Shown piece by piece: positions 1 to 9,239 of a stretch of DNA of 64,000 nt. The DNA is taken from assembly GCA_012026835.1 (NCBI GenBank), contig VEPN01000014.1, positions 1 to 64,000 of the forward strand, written 5' to 3'. Below the pieces are notes generated by a model. The model was not told where the DNA came from. It made no database searches and saw only the letters and a list, made by a program, of their open reading frames with translations. The stretch is from Candidatus Methanoperedens sp. GTDB lineage: Archaea; Halobacteriota; Methanosarcinia; Methanosarcinales; Methanoperedenaceae. A program made the position numbers and the translations under genes. Position 1 is the first letter of the stretch. Every line of letters starts with the position of its first letter.

Positions 1-385
1 ATTTGCTCAGCAAATAATTTAAGAAGAATTCAATTAAGGAAGAAATGTAAAACCTTGATAATTTGAAAAAATTACCTTTTTTCTTGGAAAGTATATATTC
101 CCGATATGATTTTTGAATTGTCGGACAGCCTGGATGTACGGCCTGTACAAGATGAATCAATCCCTATAATTCCTTAATTTTTAACTACATACTATTTGAA
201 GTGAACGGTTCTATATGGAGAAAAGTCAAGGAATGAGATAAAGTCTGGATATAAATGTAACCACAACCAACTATAACCCTATAATCTATTGTATTGTATT
301 TGCACTTTGGCAAGACTACCAGCACGAATCGAAAAGGCTGCGATAATCTCTCCCTCTGCTGTCACATTTCAGACTTTCTTACCGT
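1..385. other. Intergenic region, no gene seen
   Basis: AT-rich DNA downstream of the minus-strand M23-like gene. I found no reading frame with a credible start and no RNA gene. The only structure noted is a short inverted repeat, TGTAC-GGCCT-GTACA, at 135-149, too short to interpret. Confidence 0.5.
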
Positions 386-1204
386 TCAAATCTCAAGCCT
401 TATAAGAACTTCCTCACCTTCAGAAAACTGTTTAATACCATACTTCCGTGGTATTAATTTTATCCTGGGCTCATTAAAATGGAGACTGAAAGCAACACCA
501 CCGCAGTCGATATTTCTATCGCCTGCTATGACATCAAGCTTTGATATTTCGGGTCGAAAAAATCCCTGCGGCCTGATAATACCAAAAAATCCTTCTCCTA
601 CAACCGGAGCGACATAACCGTCAAGAAACCCGCTATCCAGGGAAAAACCCCTGACATCACCGCATATATCGCAGTTCGAAGAAAGGAGAGAGTAGCTATT
701 ATTTATTTCTTCAACACGGCATTCAAGTTCAAGACTTCGGGATGAGGAAAGCCCGCTCCATTTGATACAGGGTTCAAGTCGCAAATTATTCGAAGCGCGC
801 AGGTAATCCCCAGGCTTCCTTACCTCCACATGCATCACCGGGTCATTCCAGAAAGTGAAATAGCCATTCCTGATAAATGTCCCGATCCTGTCGCCTTTTG
901 ATACGGTTTTGCCTTTTGGCACGTCGGGTTTGATGTGAATTATCTTAATAACATACTTCCCCTGTCGTATCGCCAGGAGATATTCTGTAGAATTCCTGCC
1001 TTTGTATGGTGTAGGTGTTTCATAACTCCGGATATCTATTACTTCCCCATCAACAGGTGAGTATGCATCACCGCCAAATATTCCATAATAGATGTCCACA
1101 GCACTGAATGTCTTATGTGCAGCGTAAGGACTTTTCAAAAAAGAAAATCTTGAATTGTCCGGGGCAAAAATATGAATATCGTCATGGCTTGCTATCTTTT
1201 TCAT
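386..1204 (-). CDS. M23-like (LytM-type) domain protein, probably degenerate
   Basis: About 272 aa. The first half resembles an M23/LytM beta-barrel: a histidine followed by an Asp-Ile-Tyr block (HKTFSAVDIY), then YSPVDGEV, a GDRIG turn and MHVEVRKP. The last block keeps one histidine, but the usual HxH pair is incomplete, so peptidase activity is doubtful. The C-terminal half is unrecognised. I start it at the ATG at 1204 (MKKIASHDD), because an upstream extension would run into the radical SAM gene whose stop is at 1209. The 4-bp gap to that gene implies co-transcription and perhaps a joint role. No signal peptide is visible, which argues against a secreted cell-wall hydrolase. Confidence 0.55.
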   Translation of the reverse strand: MKKIASHDDIHIFAPDNSRFSFLKSPYAAHKTFSAVDIYYGIFGGDAYSPVDGEVIDIRSYETPTPYKGRNSTEYLLAIRQGKYVIKIIHIKPDVPKGKTVSKGDRIGTFIRNGYFTFWNDPVMHVEVRKPGDYLRASNNLRLEPCIKWSGLSSSRSLELECRVEEINNSYSLLSSNCDICGDVRGFSLDSGFLDGYVAPVVGEGFFGIIRPQGFFRPEISKLDVIAGDRNIDCGGVAFSLHFNEPRIKLIPRKYGIKQFSEGEEVLIRLEI

Positions 1205-1208
1205 CTTA

Positions 1209-2150
1209 TCACTTATAAGAACAGCACATTTTAGGGATCTCTTTGATTTCCAGTCCAAGCCGCATACTCGTTTCATAGGCTTTTCTTGAGGGTACCGCAA
1301 CTCTATCGACTCCGCTCAATATCGCATACATATCAAGGATTGAGCGATAACGTCCCCCTGGCCGTACACAGCTTAACGAGACGGATACATCGAACATCTC
1401 CCGCGCTTTTGTTATGACCCTGACAACGTCACTTATATCAGGCGGCGGGGTTCCTTCGGACAAGGTTCTTTCAGTCGGGATGAACACAACTATCACTATC
1501 ACTTCGGGATTGAATTTCTTAATTATTTCGAGGGCCTTGAATTCTCCTCTTAACTGGCCTTTATGCAATCCTGTAATGATGTGGGGAGCAAGGGGGATAC
1601 CTGCTGAGGATAATTCCCTTAGCGTTCGTTCATAGTCCTCTACCCTGACATCAAAGCCAAGGATATCATGTATGGTATCATTGTCCCCGATGACGTCAAC
1701 GAGTGCCATATCAAGAAAATCCGAAAGCATGCGGGCTTGCAAGCTGTTGACAATCCCCGTATGCGCGCTGATGGTAAGTCCTGTATCCTTCTTGATTTTT
1801 TGGATGATTTCAGAGAACCTGTAAGTTGGAACGCTCCCGTCAGGAACGCTTCCCCCGCTTAACAATATCCCTTTTGATCCTTTAGCCGCCAGGTTGCATG
1901 CCAGGGGGTATAAGTTCCCAAGAGAGCCGTCCAGCATGTGGCGCAGGTAATGCGAATTGCAATGCCAGCATCTAAGAGAGCAGCGACTTCCTGTGAGGGA
2001 TACCGGGGTAAAAGGTTCACTGAAGAAGCAGATATCGTTTCCGAAGAGTTCCAGCCTGCGTGCAAATGCCCTGTGCATGGATGCCCGCGTGCCTGAATCG
2101 ATTTCCAGCGCATCGATAATGTTCATGGCCGGGTGCTGGTCGTAATGCAT
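1209..2150 (-). CDS. Radical SAM protein, COG1856-like (biotin synthase homologue of unknown function)
   Basis: 313 aa. A CxxxCxxC cluster-binding motif (CSLRCWHC) near residue 60 and a downstream glycine-rich stretch (GILLSGGSVPDG) mark a radical SAM barrel. The sequence resembles the archaeal family described as uncharacterised biotin synthase homologues. The C-terminus ends in CCSYK, a possible extra cysteine site. The substrate is unknown. It is followed after 4 bp by the M23-like gene, forming a two-gene unit. The start at 2150 lacks a clear ribosome binding site; Met at 2126 (MNIIDALEID) is an alternative. Confidence 0.75.
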   Translation of the reverse strand: MHYDQHPAMNIIDALEIDSGTRASMHRAFARRLELFGNDICFFSEPFTPVSLTGSRCSLRCWHCNSHYLRHMLDGSLGNLYPLACNLAAKGSKGILLSGGSVPDGSVPTYRFSEIIQKIKKDTGLTISAHTGIVNSLQARMLSDFLDMALVDVIGDNDTIHDILGFDVRVEDYERTLRELSSAGIPLAPHIITGLHKGQLRGEFKALEIIKKFNPEVIVIVVFIPTERTLSEGTPPPDISDVVRVITKAREMFDVSVSLSCVRPGGRYRSILDMYAILSGVDRVAVPSRKAYETSMRLGLEIKEIPKMCCSYK

Positions 2151-2395
2151 AACAGCTTTAGTGGTTTCTGTCTTTTTTCATGATTCCTACATCTGCAAAC
2201 TCGGAAGTCTCCTTCAATGTTATTTTTCTCTCTATATAGATTCACCATATCATTTTCTTCCATGTCTTCCTTCCTGAATGTTTTTCTCAATTCATTTATC
2301 CTGATTACTCAATACATAAGACTTTGTAATTGGCTGAACTACCTGGAACATCAAAAGGATATATTACTGGCTAATAGAAAGATGACGAGATCTTA

Positions 2396-2515
2396 ATGAA
2401 AAAAATCGAAAGCAGAAAGCCATTATCACTCAAGGATCTGAAAGGTCTTGGCAAGGAAATATGGAAAGAAGTTGATGTTGAAGAGTATATTAAAAAGGAG
2501 CGGGAGAGCTGGTGA
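2396..2515 (+). CDS. Very small antitoxin-like protein (39 aa), orphan
   Basis: Reads MKKIESRKPLSLKDLKGL, then a Gly-Lys-Glu-Ile-Trp stretch, then VDVEEYIKKERESW and a stop. The charged helical end with EYIKKERESW resembles the C-terminal tails of small archaeal antitoxins (VapB/Phd type), but no N-terminal DNA-binding strand is present and no toxin gene lies next to it. It could be a genuine minimal antitoxin or a remnant. No clear Shine-Dalgarno sequence precedes the ATG. Confidence 0.4.
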   Translation: MKKIESRKPLSLKDLKGLGKEIWKEVDVEEYIKKERESW

Positions 2516-2543
2516 ATTGAATGCCTCCTCCCAATGATCCGGG

Positions 2544-3260
2544 CTACCTCTTCACGTTCCCCGCATGCAACCCGCATTCCTTCTTTGTTGCGTCCTCCCA
2601 CCACCAGCGCCCTTCGCGTTCATGCTGGCCTGGGAGCACGGGCCTCGTGCATGGCTCGCACCCGATGCTGACAAATCCCTTTTCATGCAACTTGTTATAA
2701 GGGACATTCTTCTCCCTGATGTAATCCCATACCTGCTTTGATGGCCAGTTCGCAAGCGGGTTGAATTTTACAAGACTGCCGCTGCCAAAAGTCGGGTCTT
2801 TCTGGATCACGGGCACGTTCGCCCTTGTCCCGGGGCTCTGGTCTTTGCGTTGTCCTGTTATCCAGGCATCTACCGTGTTGAGGGCACGCCTGAGGGGGTC
2901 GACCTTGCGTGCGTCGCAGCATTCCTTATGGCCATCTTTGTAGAAAGAGAACAAACCTTTTTCCTTCACAAGTTTCTCGGTAGCATCGCGATTGGCAAAG
3001 AACACTTCGACATTGATATTATAGGTGTTCCTGACCTCTTCGATGAACTGGTATGTCTCTGGATGCAGGCGGCCAGTATCAAGAGTAAAAACCCTGAAAT
3101 TCTTTCCTGTTTTTTTTGCCATATCGACCAGCACCACATCCTCTGCACCGCTGAACGAGATAGCAATGTTCTTGAAATTTCCAAGCGCTAATTCTATGAT
3201 ATCCTGCGGTGCTCTGTCATCGTATTCTTTTGCTAATTCTTCAATATTAAATTCCGGCAT
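2544..3260 (-). CDS. cysH: Adenylylsulfate (APS/PAPS) reductase, assimilatory
   Basis: 238 aa, the usual size. It has an N-type ATP pyrophosphatase loop ([12 protein letters not shown]), two cysteine pairs for a [4Fe-4S] cluster (ECCDARK and GCEPCTRP), and the C-terminal catalytic motif ECGLH. The paired cysteines favour APS rather than PAPS as substrate. It would reduce activated sulfate to sulfite using thioredoxin in the cytoplasm. It lies 9 bp downstream of a siroheme sulfite reductase gene, so the two together would take APS to sulfide. No sulfate adenylyltransferase is visible in the window. Confidence 0.9.
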   Translation of the reverse strand: MPEFNIEELAKEYDDRAPQDIIELALGNFKNIAISFSGAEDVVLVDMAKKTGKNFRVFTLDTGRLHPETYQFIEEVRNTYNINVEVFFANRDATEKLVKEKGLFSFYKDGHKECCDARKVDPLRRALNTVDAWITGQRKDQSPGTRANVPVIQKDPTFGSGSLVKFNPLANWPSKQVWDYIREKNVPYNKLHEKGFVSIGCEPCTRPVLPGQHEREGRWWWEDATKKECGLHAGNVKR

Positions 3261-3269
3261 ATCTTCACC

Positions 3270-4127
3270 TTATCCCAGTATTTCATTCCTGAATGTCTCA
3301 AACCCAACGCGGTCGAGGCAGTCGCCAAATCTCTCGCCTACATTGGTATTCTTCTTTGACCAGTTGATTATCTTCCTGAATATGGCGATGGCTTCCTGCG
3401 GGGATTTTGCATTTACCAGTTCTTTCCCGAGTTTCGGATGCTTCCCGATCTTTCCACCGACGAATATCTTATAACCTTTCCATTCCTCGGAAATCAGGTC
3501 AGTCGGGCATGCCCCAACGCACGCGCCGCAGAGGTTGCATTTATCCCAGATTATCTTTGCTTTATCGTCCTCAACTACAATGGCTTTTTCAGGGCACATA
3601 AATGTGCATGTCCCGCAACCTGTGCAGTCCCCGGTATATATGGCGGGTTTGAGCACTCCCATTAATCCAAGGTCATTCTCCTGCGGCTTTGCACATGCAT
3701 TCGGGCAGCCTGTTACCGCGAATTTTATTTTTACGGGCATATCCTCGCCAAAGAACTCCTTGTCCAGCATGCCGCCCAGGCCGTATGTATCGATTATGCC
3801 GTAATTGCATTCCGCATTGCCAGGGCATGAGATTATATTTCGCACGCGGGGTCCGCATGAGCCCGGCGGTGTACCGTTATCTTCAAGTTCCCTGGTGATG
3901 GCATCAAGGTTGTGGATATCCACATTGGGTATCTGTATCCCCTGGCGTGTGGTGATATGAACGTATCCGGTGCCGTATTTTTTGGCCAGGCGGCTGATTC
4001 CCTCAAGCTGCTCACACGTTACATTTCCGCAGGGCATGCGCAATCTGACAACAAAAAGATCTTTTTGCCGCTGCTTCATGTAGCCGGATTTTTTCAATAC
4101 TGCAACATCAAGTTTCTCAAGGCTCAT
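3270..4127 (-). CDS. Small siroheme sulfite reductase with ferredoxin domain
   Basis: 285 aa. An N-terminal ferredoxin-like half domain is followed by the siroheme/[4Fe-4S] ligands Cx5C (CPGNAEC) and Cx3C (CPNAC). A two-cluster ferredoxin insertion (CTGCGTCTFMCP and CNLCGACVGACP) lies between residues ~165 and 215, and the C-terminal sulfite reductase strand returns after it. This layout matches low-molecular-weight and methanogen Fsr/Dsr-like sulfite reductases. With cysH directly downstream, sulfite to sulfide reduction for assimilation is the likely job. A nitrite reductase or a detoxifying role cannot be excluded from sequence alone. Confidence 0.85.
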   Translation of the reverse strand: MSLEKLDVAVLKKSGYMKQRQKDLFVVRLRMPCGNVTCEQLEGISRLAKKYGTGYVHITTRQGIQIPNVDIHNLDAITRELEDNGTPPGSCGPRVRNIISCPGNAECNYGIIDTYGLGGMLDKEFFGEDMPVKIKFAVTGCPNACAKPQENDLGLMGVLKPAIYTGDCTGCGTCTFMCPEKAIVVEDDKAKIIWDKCNLCGACVGACPTDLISEEWKGYKIFVGGKIGKHPKLGKELVNAKSPQEAIAIFRKIINWSKKNTNVGERFGDCLDRVGFETFRNEILG

Positions 4128-4289
4128 TATATTCCTCGTTAATCTGTATGATATTTATAATTCCTGATGGTGCTTAATAATTAAGGCTTAAATATACCTG
4201 ATGATTGAGGCAATATTTGTTAATGCTGGCTACTTGCTTCCTGTTTATGGGCTGCAAAAAATATATCAAAAATCAAAAGGGCATGTCAT

Positions 4290-4702
4290 TCATGCCACTT
4301 TAACCTTATCCTGGTAAATAAGATTTCCTGATATATCCTTGATAGTTACCACCAATATATCTCCCAGAGATAATGATTCCTTCCAGTTGTGTTTGATTGT
4401 TTTTCCAGGTTCCAGTATTTCGGTAGCAGGCTGTTCCTGGACTTCGGGATTATTCCCATATAATGGTACAGAGTTTAATCCGTCAACCACTTTGTCACTG
4501 TTATTTTTGCATCCTTTAGAATTAGCTTTTCCCCGCCTTTTTGAGTAATAACAAGACTTGTGGCTGCTTTTGCAGTGATATCTAATTGTAATTGTGTCTG
4601 GGGGGCTTTTTCAGTGCACCCTGCAAGTACCGCTGCTGCCAGTATGATAACCAGCATTATCAGGTTAATGCGTTTGGATTTATAAACAGTTTCTTTTATC
4701 AT
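4290..4702 (-). pseudogene. Lipoprotein with pilin-like beta domain, frameshifted
   Basis: From the ATG at 4702 (preceded by GAGGAAAT) the product starts MIKETVYKSKRINLIM and has a hydrophobic segment ending in the lipobox LAGC. A beta-strand domain follows (SLVITQKGGEKLILKD) of the kind found in archaeal type IV pilin-like proteins. The frame ends at 4475 after TVTKWLTD, but the domain continues in another frame from about 4490 to 4290 (VDGLNSVPLYGNN through to QDKVKVA). A single missing base in the AAAG run near 4486-4490 would restore one protein of about 135 aa. Either a real frameshift mutation or a sequence error. Confidence 0.65.
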
Positions 4703-4793
4703 ATTTCCTCTATTACTTCGTTTTTTATTAAGAAAAATAATCCCCGCTGTTGTGCAGCGGGATTCGGATTTGCTCGCAATGATACGAGCTCTT

Positions 4794-5408
4794 CTAATAT
4801 CTGTATGCACCCATCATCCCTGGCATGGGATTCACTGAATAAATTATATTTGAGGTTATCGCCCCGACGACAAAAGCAATCACTATCGTTACAACTATTA
4901 TTACAATTGTATAAGTTATTACTTTATCCTGGGGCGTTTCCATGAGCACCGGGATGCCAAGATAGAGAATATAGAGCCCATAAAGCGAAAATATCAAGCT
5001 AATGATACCTAACATTGGTATGATATTGAAAATGCCGCCCACCAGTCCTGCGGTAGCTGAATAAGCTGCAAGTTTCATTGCCTGGTCATCATTTTGTTTT
5101 GAGGCAAAGTTCAGGGCAAGGGCGTTAATAACTATGCCACTAATATAAACGCTTGCGACACTCAATATATATGTTATTATACCACCAAGAACTGCCCATT
5201 CTATTGGGAGTTTATAGGTTCCAAGTCCAAAACCTACAGTAAGTCCTACGATTCCATAACCTATGATATAGGCTATTGCGGGTATCAGGGCCAGGATGGC
5301 AATATATTGCCTGATTATATCATTCTTGTTGATATTTTCTGTCTTTACTTTCGCCAGTTCAGTTTGCGGGCTTTTCAAAATACTAATAGCTCTGTTTATT
5401 TGATCCAT
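4794..5408 (-). CDS. Yip1-family integral membrane protein
   Basis: 204 aa with a soluble N-terminus (MDQINRAISILKSPQ) and five hydrophobic helices rich in Ile, Gly and Val. The pattern fits the Yip1 membrane domain common in euryarchaea. An AAGGAGGAAT ribosome binding site lies just before the ATG. The function of archaeal Yip1 proteins is not established. It is the first gene of its strand block after a 357-bp gap, and the lipoprotein follows it 91 bp downstream on the same strand. Confidence 0.7.
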   Translation of the reverse strand: MDQINRAISILKSPQTELAKVKTENINKNDIIRQYIAILALIPAIAYIIGYGIVGLTVGFGLGTYKLPIEWAVLGGIITYILSVASVYISGIVINALALNFASKQNDDQAMKLAAYSATAGLVGGIFNIIPMLGIISLIFSLYGLYILYLGIPVLMETPQDKVITYTIVIIVVTIVIAFVVGAITSNIIYSVNPMPGMMGAYRY

Positions 5409-5765
5409 TTTTATTCCTCCTTTTAGGTAAATTTTTAAACTTTTTTTATTGATCTTTTAATGCCATATAATTAACAAAAAAATATTTTAAGGATTATTGA
5501 ATTCATTTTCACTCAAAATTTTTCCATCGGTATAGTTTTTTCTGTACAACCTCTGAAGATTCCACCACACTAACACTGGTTCATGAATGAGAATTCATTC
5601 CTACTTACTTCTAAACATCCTTCATTATTTGCAGTGATAGTTTTTTTTATAGTAGGCTATTCTGCTATAAAAAGCTTCCGAGTTATTAATGTATAATAGT
5701 GATAATTTATAAAAATCATTTAACAAAAGAAATTCTAACAGAGCCTTCTGCAACAAGCTGTAAAG
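5409..5765. other. Intergenic region between cofE and the Yip1 gene
   Basis: No gene seen. AT-rich, with a short inverted repeat GAATGA-GAAT-TCATTC at 5585-5600 and T-rich tracts around 5640-5652 that could end the cofE transcript from the right. Confidence 0.45.
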
Positions 5766-6521
5766 TCATAGTTTGCGGAAACACCCGAAATAAAGGCATT
5801 CATCGCGGGAAATCGTAGGTATATCAACGCTCCTGTCAATGAATATTGCAGGCGCATCCCTTATGAGCACAGCCGGGATACCCTCATCAGCCTCCCCCAT
5901 GATTATCTCTGCCGCAGAAACGAGGTTGTCTGCCGTGGCGCGCCTTGTGATCAAAAGTGGTTTCCCGAAAAGGTCAGTCTTCCCCCTTACATCCTCCACA
6001 GGTTCAATCCCTGCACATCCCAGTGCGATGCCAACACAACCAAGGCGCAATGGCTGAGTCCTGCTGTCGCCGATTATCACAGCGATGTTGCAGCCATATT
6101 CAGCCATGAGCTTTTTCCTGATTTTGGCTGCGCTTTTCTGGGGGTTCTCAGGCAGCAGGACGACATGCCCTTCAGGTGCGTTGGAATTATCGATGCCTGC
6201 GCTGGGTGAAAGCACTCCTTTTGTTATGGTTACAACCACACCGGGTATCCCGCCGACTATCTCATCTGATTCCCGGATGATAAGTTCCATCTTTCCGGGG
6301 TCGGTATCATACAGCTTTGAGAGTTTAACCGCCTTTTCAGATGGCTTTACTGTCTTAAGATTCACGATCCTGCCTTCTGCGGTTGCTACAGCCGATTCGG
6401 CAAGGACTATAATATCATTATTCTGAGGCTTGATGTTGGAAGAGGAAATGGCGTATATAAGGATATCTACAATATTATCGCCGGGTTTTATGAGGGGTGT
6501 TCTTATTCCGAATAATTGCAT
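5766..6521 (-). CDS. cofE: Coenzyme F420-0:L-glutamate ligase
   Basis: 251 aa from the ATG at 6521. It begins MQLFGIRTPLIKPGD and carries the family signatures ILAESAVATAEG-like (VLAESAVATAEGR), GDSRTQPLR, and GCAGIEPVEDVRGK-TDLFGKPL. CofE adds glutamate residues to F420-0 in a GTP-dependent reaction. I chose this start rather than 6575 because GGAG precedes it and the product then aligns with the normal N-terminus. It overlaps the 3' end of thiC by 19 bp and is the last gene of the folP-metV-metF-thiC-cofE operon, linking deazaflavin synthesis to C1 metabolism. Confidence 0.93.
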   Translation of the reverse strand: MQLFGIRTPLIKPGDNIVDILIYAISSSNIKPQNNDIIVLAESAVATAEGRIVNLKTVKPSEKAVKLSKLYDTDPGKMELIIRESDEIVGGIPGVVVTITKGVLSPSAGIDNSNAPEGHVVLLPENPQKSAAKIRKKLMAEYGCNIAVIIGDSRTQPLRLGCVGIALGCAGIEPVEDVRGKTDLFGKPLLITRRATADNLVSAAEIIMGEADEGIPAVLIRDAPAIFIDRSVDIPTISRDECLYFGCFRKL

Positions 6522-7750
6522 GCTCCAAACTCCTTCATTATCTTTATAGCGCAAAAATCGCCGCACATGGTGCATGGCCCCTCATCTGGCGCAAGTTCCC
6601 TTGCTCTGTCGCCATCGATAGCGAAATTCATCTGACCTTCCCAGTCAAGCTCTGCCCTTTTTCCTGCAAGGTTCCTGTCCCTCTCACCCGGCCCGTATTT
6701 TATCGAGTCGCCTATATGCGCCGCTATCTTAAAAGCAATAAGACCTTCCCTTACCTGCTCGGGGCCCGGAAGGCCGAGATGCTCCGAAGGAGTGATGTAA
6801 CACAAATAATCCGCTCCCGCACCCACAGCCAGGCTTGCCCCGACGCATCCTGCAATGTGGTCATATCCCACTGCAATGTCCGTAGGAAGAGGCCCTGCTA
6901 CAAATAAGGGAAATTCTGATATTTGTTTATGGAACTTTACCTGTTCTGCAATCCTGTCTGCGCGTACATGGCCGCCTGTCCCTTCGATAATCACCTGGAC
7001 CCCGGCACCATTCGCCCTTTTTGCAAGTTCCACGTTGAGCTTTATTTCCTCAACCTGCGCCTTATCCCTCACATCATGTATGCACCCGCTTCTCATCGTA
7101 TTTCCAAGCGATAACACAATATCATGCTTCTTCAGAATCCCGAGTACCTCATCGAAATTCTCTATAAACGGGTTCTCACATTTGTTGATCATCATATAAG
7201 CCCCTGTTATCGACCCGCCTTTGGATACGACTCCCATTATCCTTTTTCTTTTTTTAAGTATCCTCAGGATATTATTCTCGATGCAATGAAGCACAAAAGA
7301 GCTGACTCCTTCTTCCGCCTGCTGCTTAATATTCCAGAGGATATCATCCAGCGTCATATCCCTCAGGCCCTTTTCTGCTGCTGTCTGGTATATGGGAACA
7401 GTCGTTATCGGAAGGGATGTGTTCTCGAATATGCTTTTTCGTATGCTTGTGATATTCCCACCCATTGAAAGGTCTGTTATAGTGTCGGCTCCGTACTTCT
7501 GGGCTATTTGTGCCTTCATTACTTCTTCATCAGGATTGATCTTTAAGGAGGATGTACCCAGATTGACATTTACCTTGGTTGAGAGACCTTTTCCGATGCC
7601 GACTGAGGTTTCTCCTCTGCTCATTATAGTAGTGCTTCCTTTCGCGATCCGCGAAACGAGGATTTCAATATCTATATTTTCCGAGGAGGCAACTGTTTCC
7701 ATCTGTTTCGTTACATTCCCCTTCCTTGCCTCTTCGACCTGGGTTTTCAT
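6503..7750 (-). CDS. thiC: Phosphomethylpyrimidine synthase
   Basis: 415 aa, the short archaeal/clostridial form. ThiC rearranges aminoimidazole ribotide to the pyrimidine of thiamine by radical SAM chemistry. Visible motifs are MSRGETSVGIGKG, TDLSMGGN, TVPIYQTAAEKG, IEGTGGHV and the C-terminal cluster motif CTMCGDFC. The cysteine spacing is CX2CX3C, one residue shorter than the CX2CX4C usually quoted for bacterial and plant ThiC. It overlaps metF by 4 bp (ATGA). Its place among pterin genes is unusual for thiamine synthesis. Confidence 0.92.
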   Translation of the reverse strand: MKTQVEEARKGNVTKQMETVASSENIDIEILVSRIAKGSTTIMSRGETSVGIGKGLSTKVNVNLGTSSLKINPDEEVMKAQIAQKYGADTITDLSMGGNITSIRKSIFENTSLPITTVPIYQTAAEKGLRDMTLDDILWNIKQQAEEGVSSFVLHCIENNILRILKKRKRIMGVVSKGGSITGAYMMINKCENPFIENFDEVLGILKKHDIVLSLGNTMRSGCIHDVRDKAQVEEIKLNVELAKRANGAGVQVIIEGTGGHVRADRIAEQVKFHKQISEFPLFVAGPLPTDIAVGYDHIAGCVGASLAVGAGADYLCYITPSEHLGLPGPEQVREGLIAFKIAAHIGDSIKYGPGERDRNLAGKRAELDWEGQMNFAIDGDRARELAPDEGPCTMCGDFCAIKIMKEFGACNYSE

Positions 7751-8619
7751 AGAATATCCGCCATTTCAAGTATCTTCTTTGTGTTTCCGTGGTCTCCGAT
7801 GGGCATGATATGAACGCCGTCGCATATATCGCGTAAATCTCTTATCAATTCCGCGGCTATTTCAATACCGAGTGCCTCAGGATTCTTTGCTCTTCGCATC
7901 CTGGCGACCAGATTTTCCGGTACTTTAATACCTGCAATATTTTTGTTAAGAAACAGCGCATTTTTTTCTGATTTCAACGGGATTATGCCTGCAAATATTT
8001 TAATTCTTTTTGGTCTTGTTTGATTAATTTTTTTCATAAAACCTGAAAACAACTCTGCATCAAAAACTGCCTGTGTCTGTATGAAGCTTGCATCCATCCT
8101 TATTTTTTTATGGAGCTTGATAAGAGAAACCTCATTTAATTCAGTATTTGTTACACCACCGGCGCAGAAATCAGTTTTTCCTTCCAGTCTGTTTCCTGAG
8201 AAATCATATCCTTTGTTCAACTCCCGGATCAAACCGAGAAGCTGTACCGAGTCCAGGTCATAAACCGGTTTTGCACCTTCATGGTCGCCTTTTACAGGAT
8301 GATCGCCCGACATTACAAGTATATTTCTTATTCCAAGCGCATAAGCACCCAGAAGTTCGGACTGGAGCGCAAGCCGGTTCCTGTCCCTGCATGTCAGGTG
8401 CATTATGGTCTCATATCCCTTGCTTTTAAGAATACCACATGCTGCAAGCGGGCTCATCCTCATCACAGCCCGCTGGTTATCAGTGACATTTACCGCGTCA
8501 GTAATGTCCTTTATTAGTTCAGCGTCCTTCAGCATGCTTTTGAGGTCCGTGCCTTTTGGCGGGCTCAACTCTGCTGTAATAATGAATTTGCCTGAATCCA
8601 GTTTTTCGCGGAAGTTCAA
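7747..8619 (-). CDS. metF: Methylenetetrahydrofolate reductase (MetF)
   Basis: 290 aa flavoprotein barrel. The strand AELSPPKG, VNVTDNQRAVMRMSP, the HLTCRDRNR motif, ILVMSGDHPVKGD and CAGGVTNTE are all MetF-like. It interconverts methylene- and methyl-tetrahydrofolate (or the methanopterin form). It overlaps metV upstream and thiC downstream by 4 bp each. In some methane-oxidising archaea MetF is thought to replace the F420-dependent reductase Mer; in methanogens it can serve biosynthesis. The sequence here cannot decide which carrier it uses. Confidence 0.92.
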   Translation of the reverse strand: MNFREKLDSGKFIITAELSPPKGTDLKSMLKDAELIKDITDAVNVTDNQRAVMRMSPLAACGILKSKGYETIMHLTCRDRNRLALQSELLGAYALGIRNILVMSGDHPVKGDHEGAKPVYDLDSVQLLGLIRELNKGYDFSGNRLEGKTDFCAGGVTNTELNEVSLIKLHKKIRMDASFIQTQAVFDAELFSGFMKKINQTRPKRIKIFAGIIPLKSEKNALFLNKNIAGIKVPENLVARMRRAKNPEALGIEIAAELIRDLRDICDGVHIMPIGDHGNTKKILEMADIL

Positions 8620-9239
8620 TTCTTCTTCCTCCCCAGCTTTTTTGCATGGTTTCTGGGTGTATGAATGAATTCAAGATGTGAAAGTTTCCCAAGCTTTTTT
8701 AATCTGTCATATATTTCATCCCAGGCGCATTTACGTTCGTCCACTTCACATTTTCCTTCCACGGCGCCGCCGCACGGCCCATTGAGCAGTCCCTTGGGAC
8801 ACCTTGCAACCGGGCAAATTCCCCCGTATTTCCATATCGTGCATTCACCGCACATGCCGCATTGCTCTTTTTGAATTTCGCCACCTATTCCACCGAGGGA
8901 TTCCGTATCAAGGGCAGGATATGTCTGTTTCTCTGAGAGTTTCGAGATTACGGATACCCCGCCCCCGCAGGACATAATCAATAAGGCAGCGGACCTTCCA
9001 ATGCCTGGATTCAGGGACAACACCTCTTCCCATGAACTTATGTTGCAGGCAGAGCTTAAAACCGTCCATCCCGCGATGGTTTTCCCTGCTTTGGCAAGTC
9101 TATTTTTCATTTCAAGAACTTCGGTTTCACCGCCCACATGGAGCTTGGTCGCGCATTTCCCGCAGCCGATAATGAAGATGCTGTCCTCTTTCAAGGTCTT
9201 AAGGATTTCTTTAAGTTCTTTTTGCGTTGATATTATCAT
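8616..9239 (-). CDS. metV: MetV-like zinc/iron-sulfur partner of MetF
   Basis: 207 aa. Cysteine-rich: an N-terminal CGKCATKLHVGG block and a C-terminal CGMCGEC / CPVARCPKGLLNGPCGG block typical of the methylenetetrahydrofolate reductase C-terminal domain family. In acetogens MetV pairs with MetF and links it to electron carriers. The gene sits directly upstream of metF with a 4-bp ATGA overlap, supporting a complex. The HxGGETEV context suggests a metal or corrinoid-type fold, but that is not certain. Confidence 0.85.
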   Translation of the reverse strand: MIISTQKELKEILKTLKEDSIFIIGCGKCATKLHVGGETEVLEMKNRLAKAGKTIAGWTVLSSACNISSWEEVLSLNPGIGRSAALLIMSCGGGVSVISKLSEKQTYPALDTESLGGIGGEIQKEQCGMCGECTIWKYGGICPVARCPKGLLNGPCGGAVEGKCEVDERKCAWDEIYDRLKKLGKLSHLEFIHTPRNHAKKLGRKKN

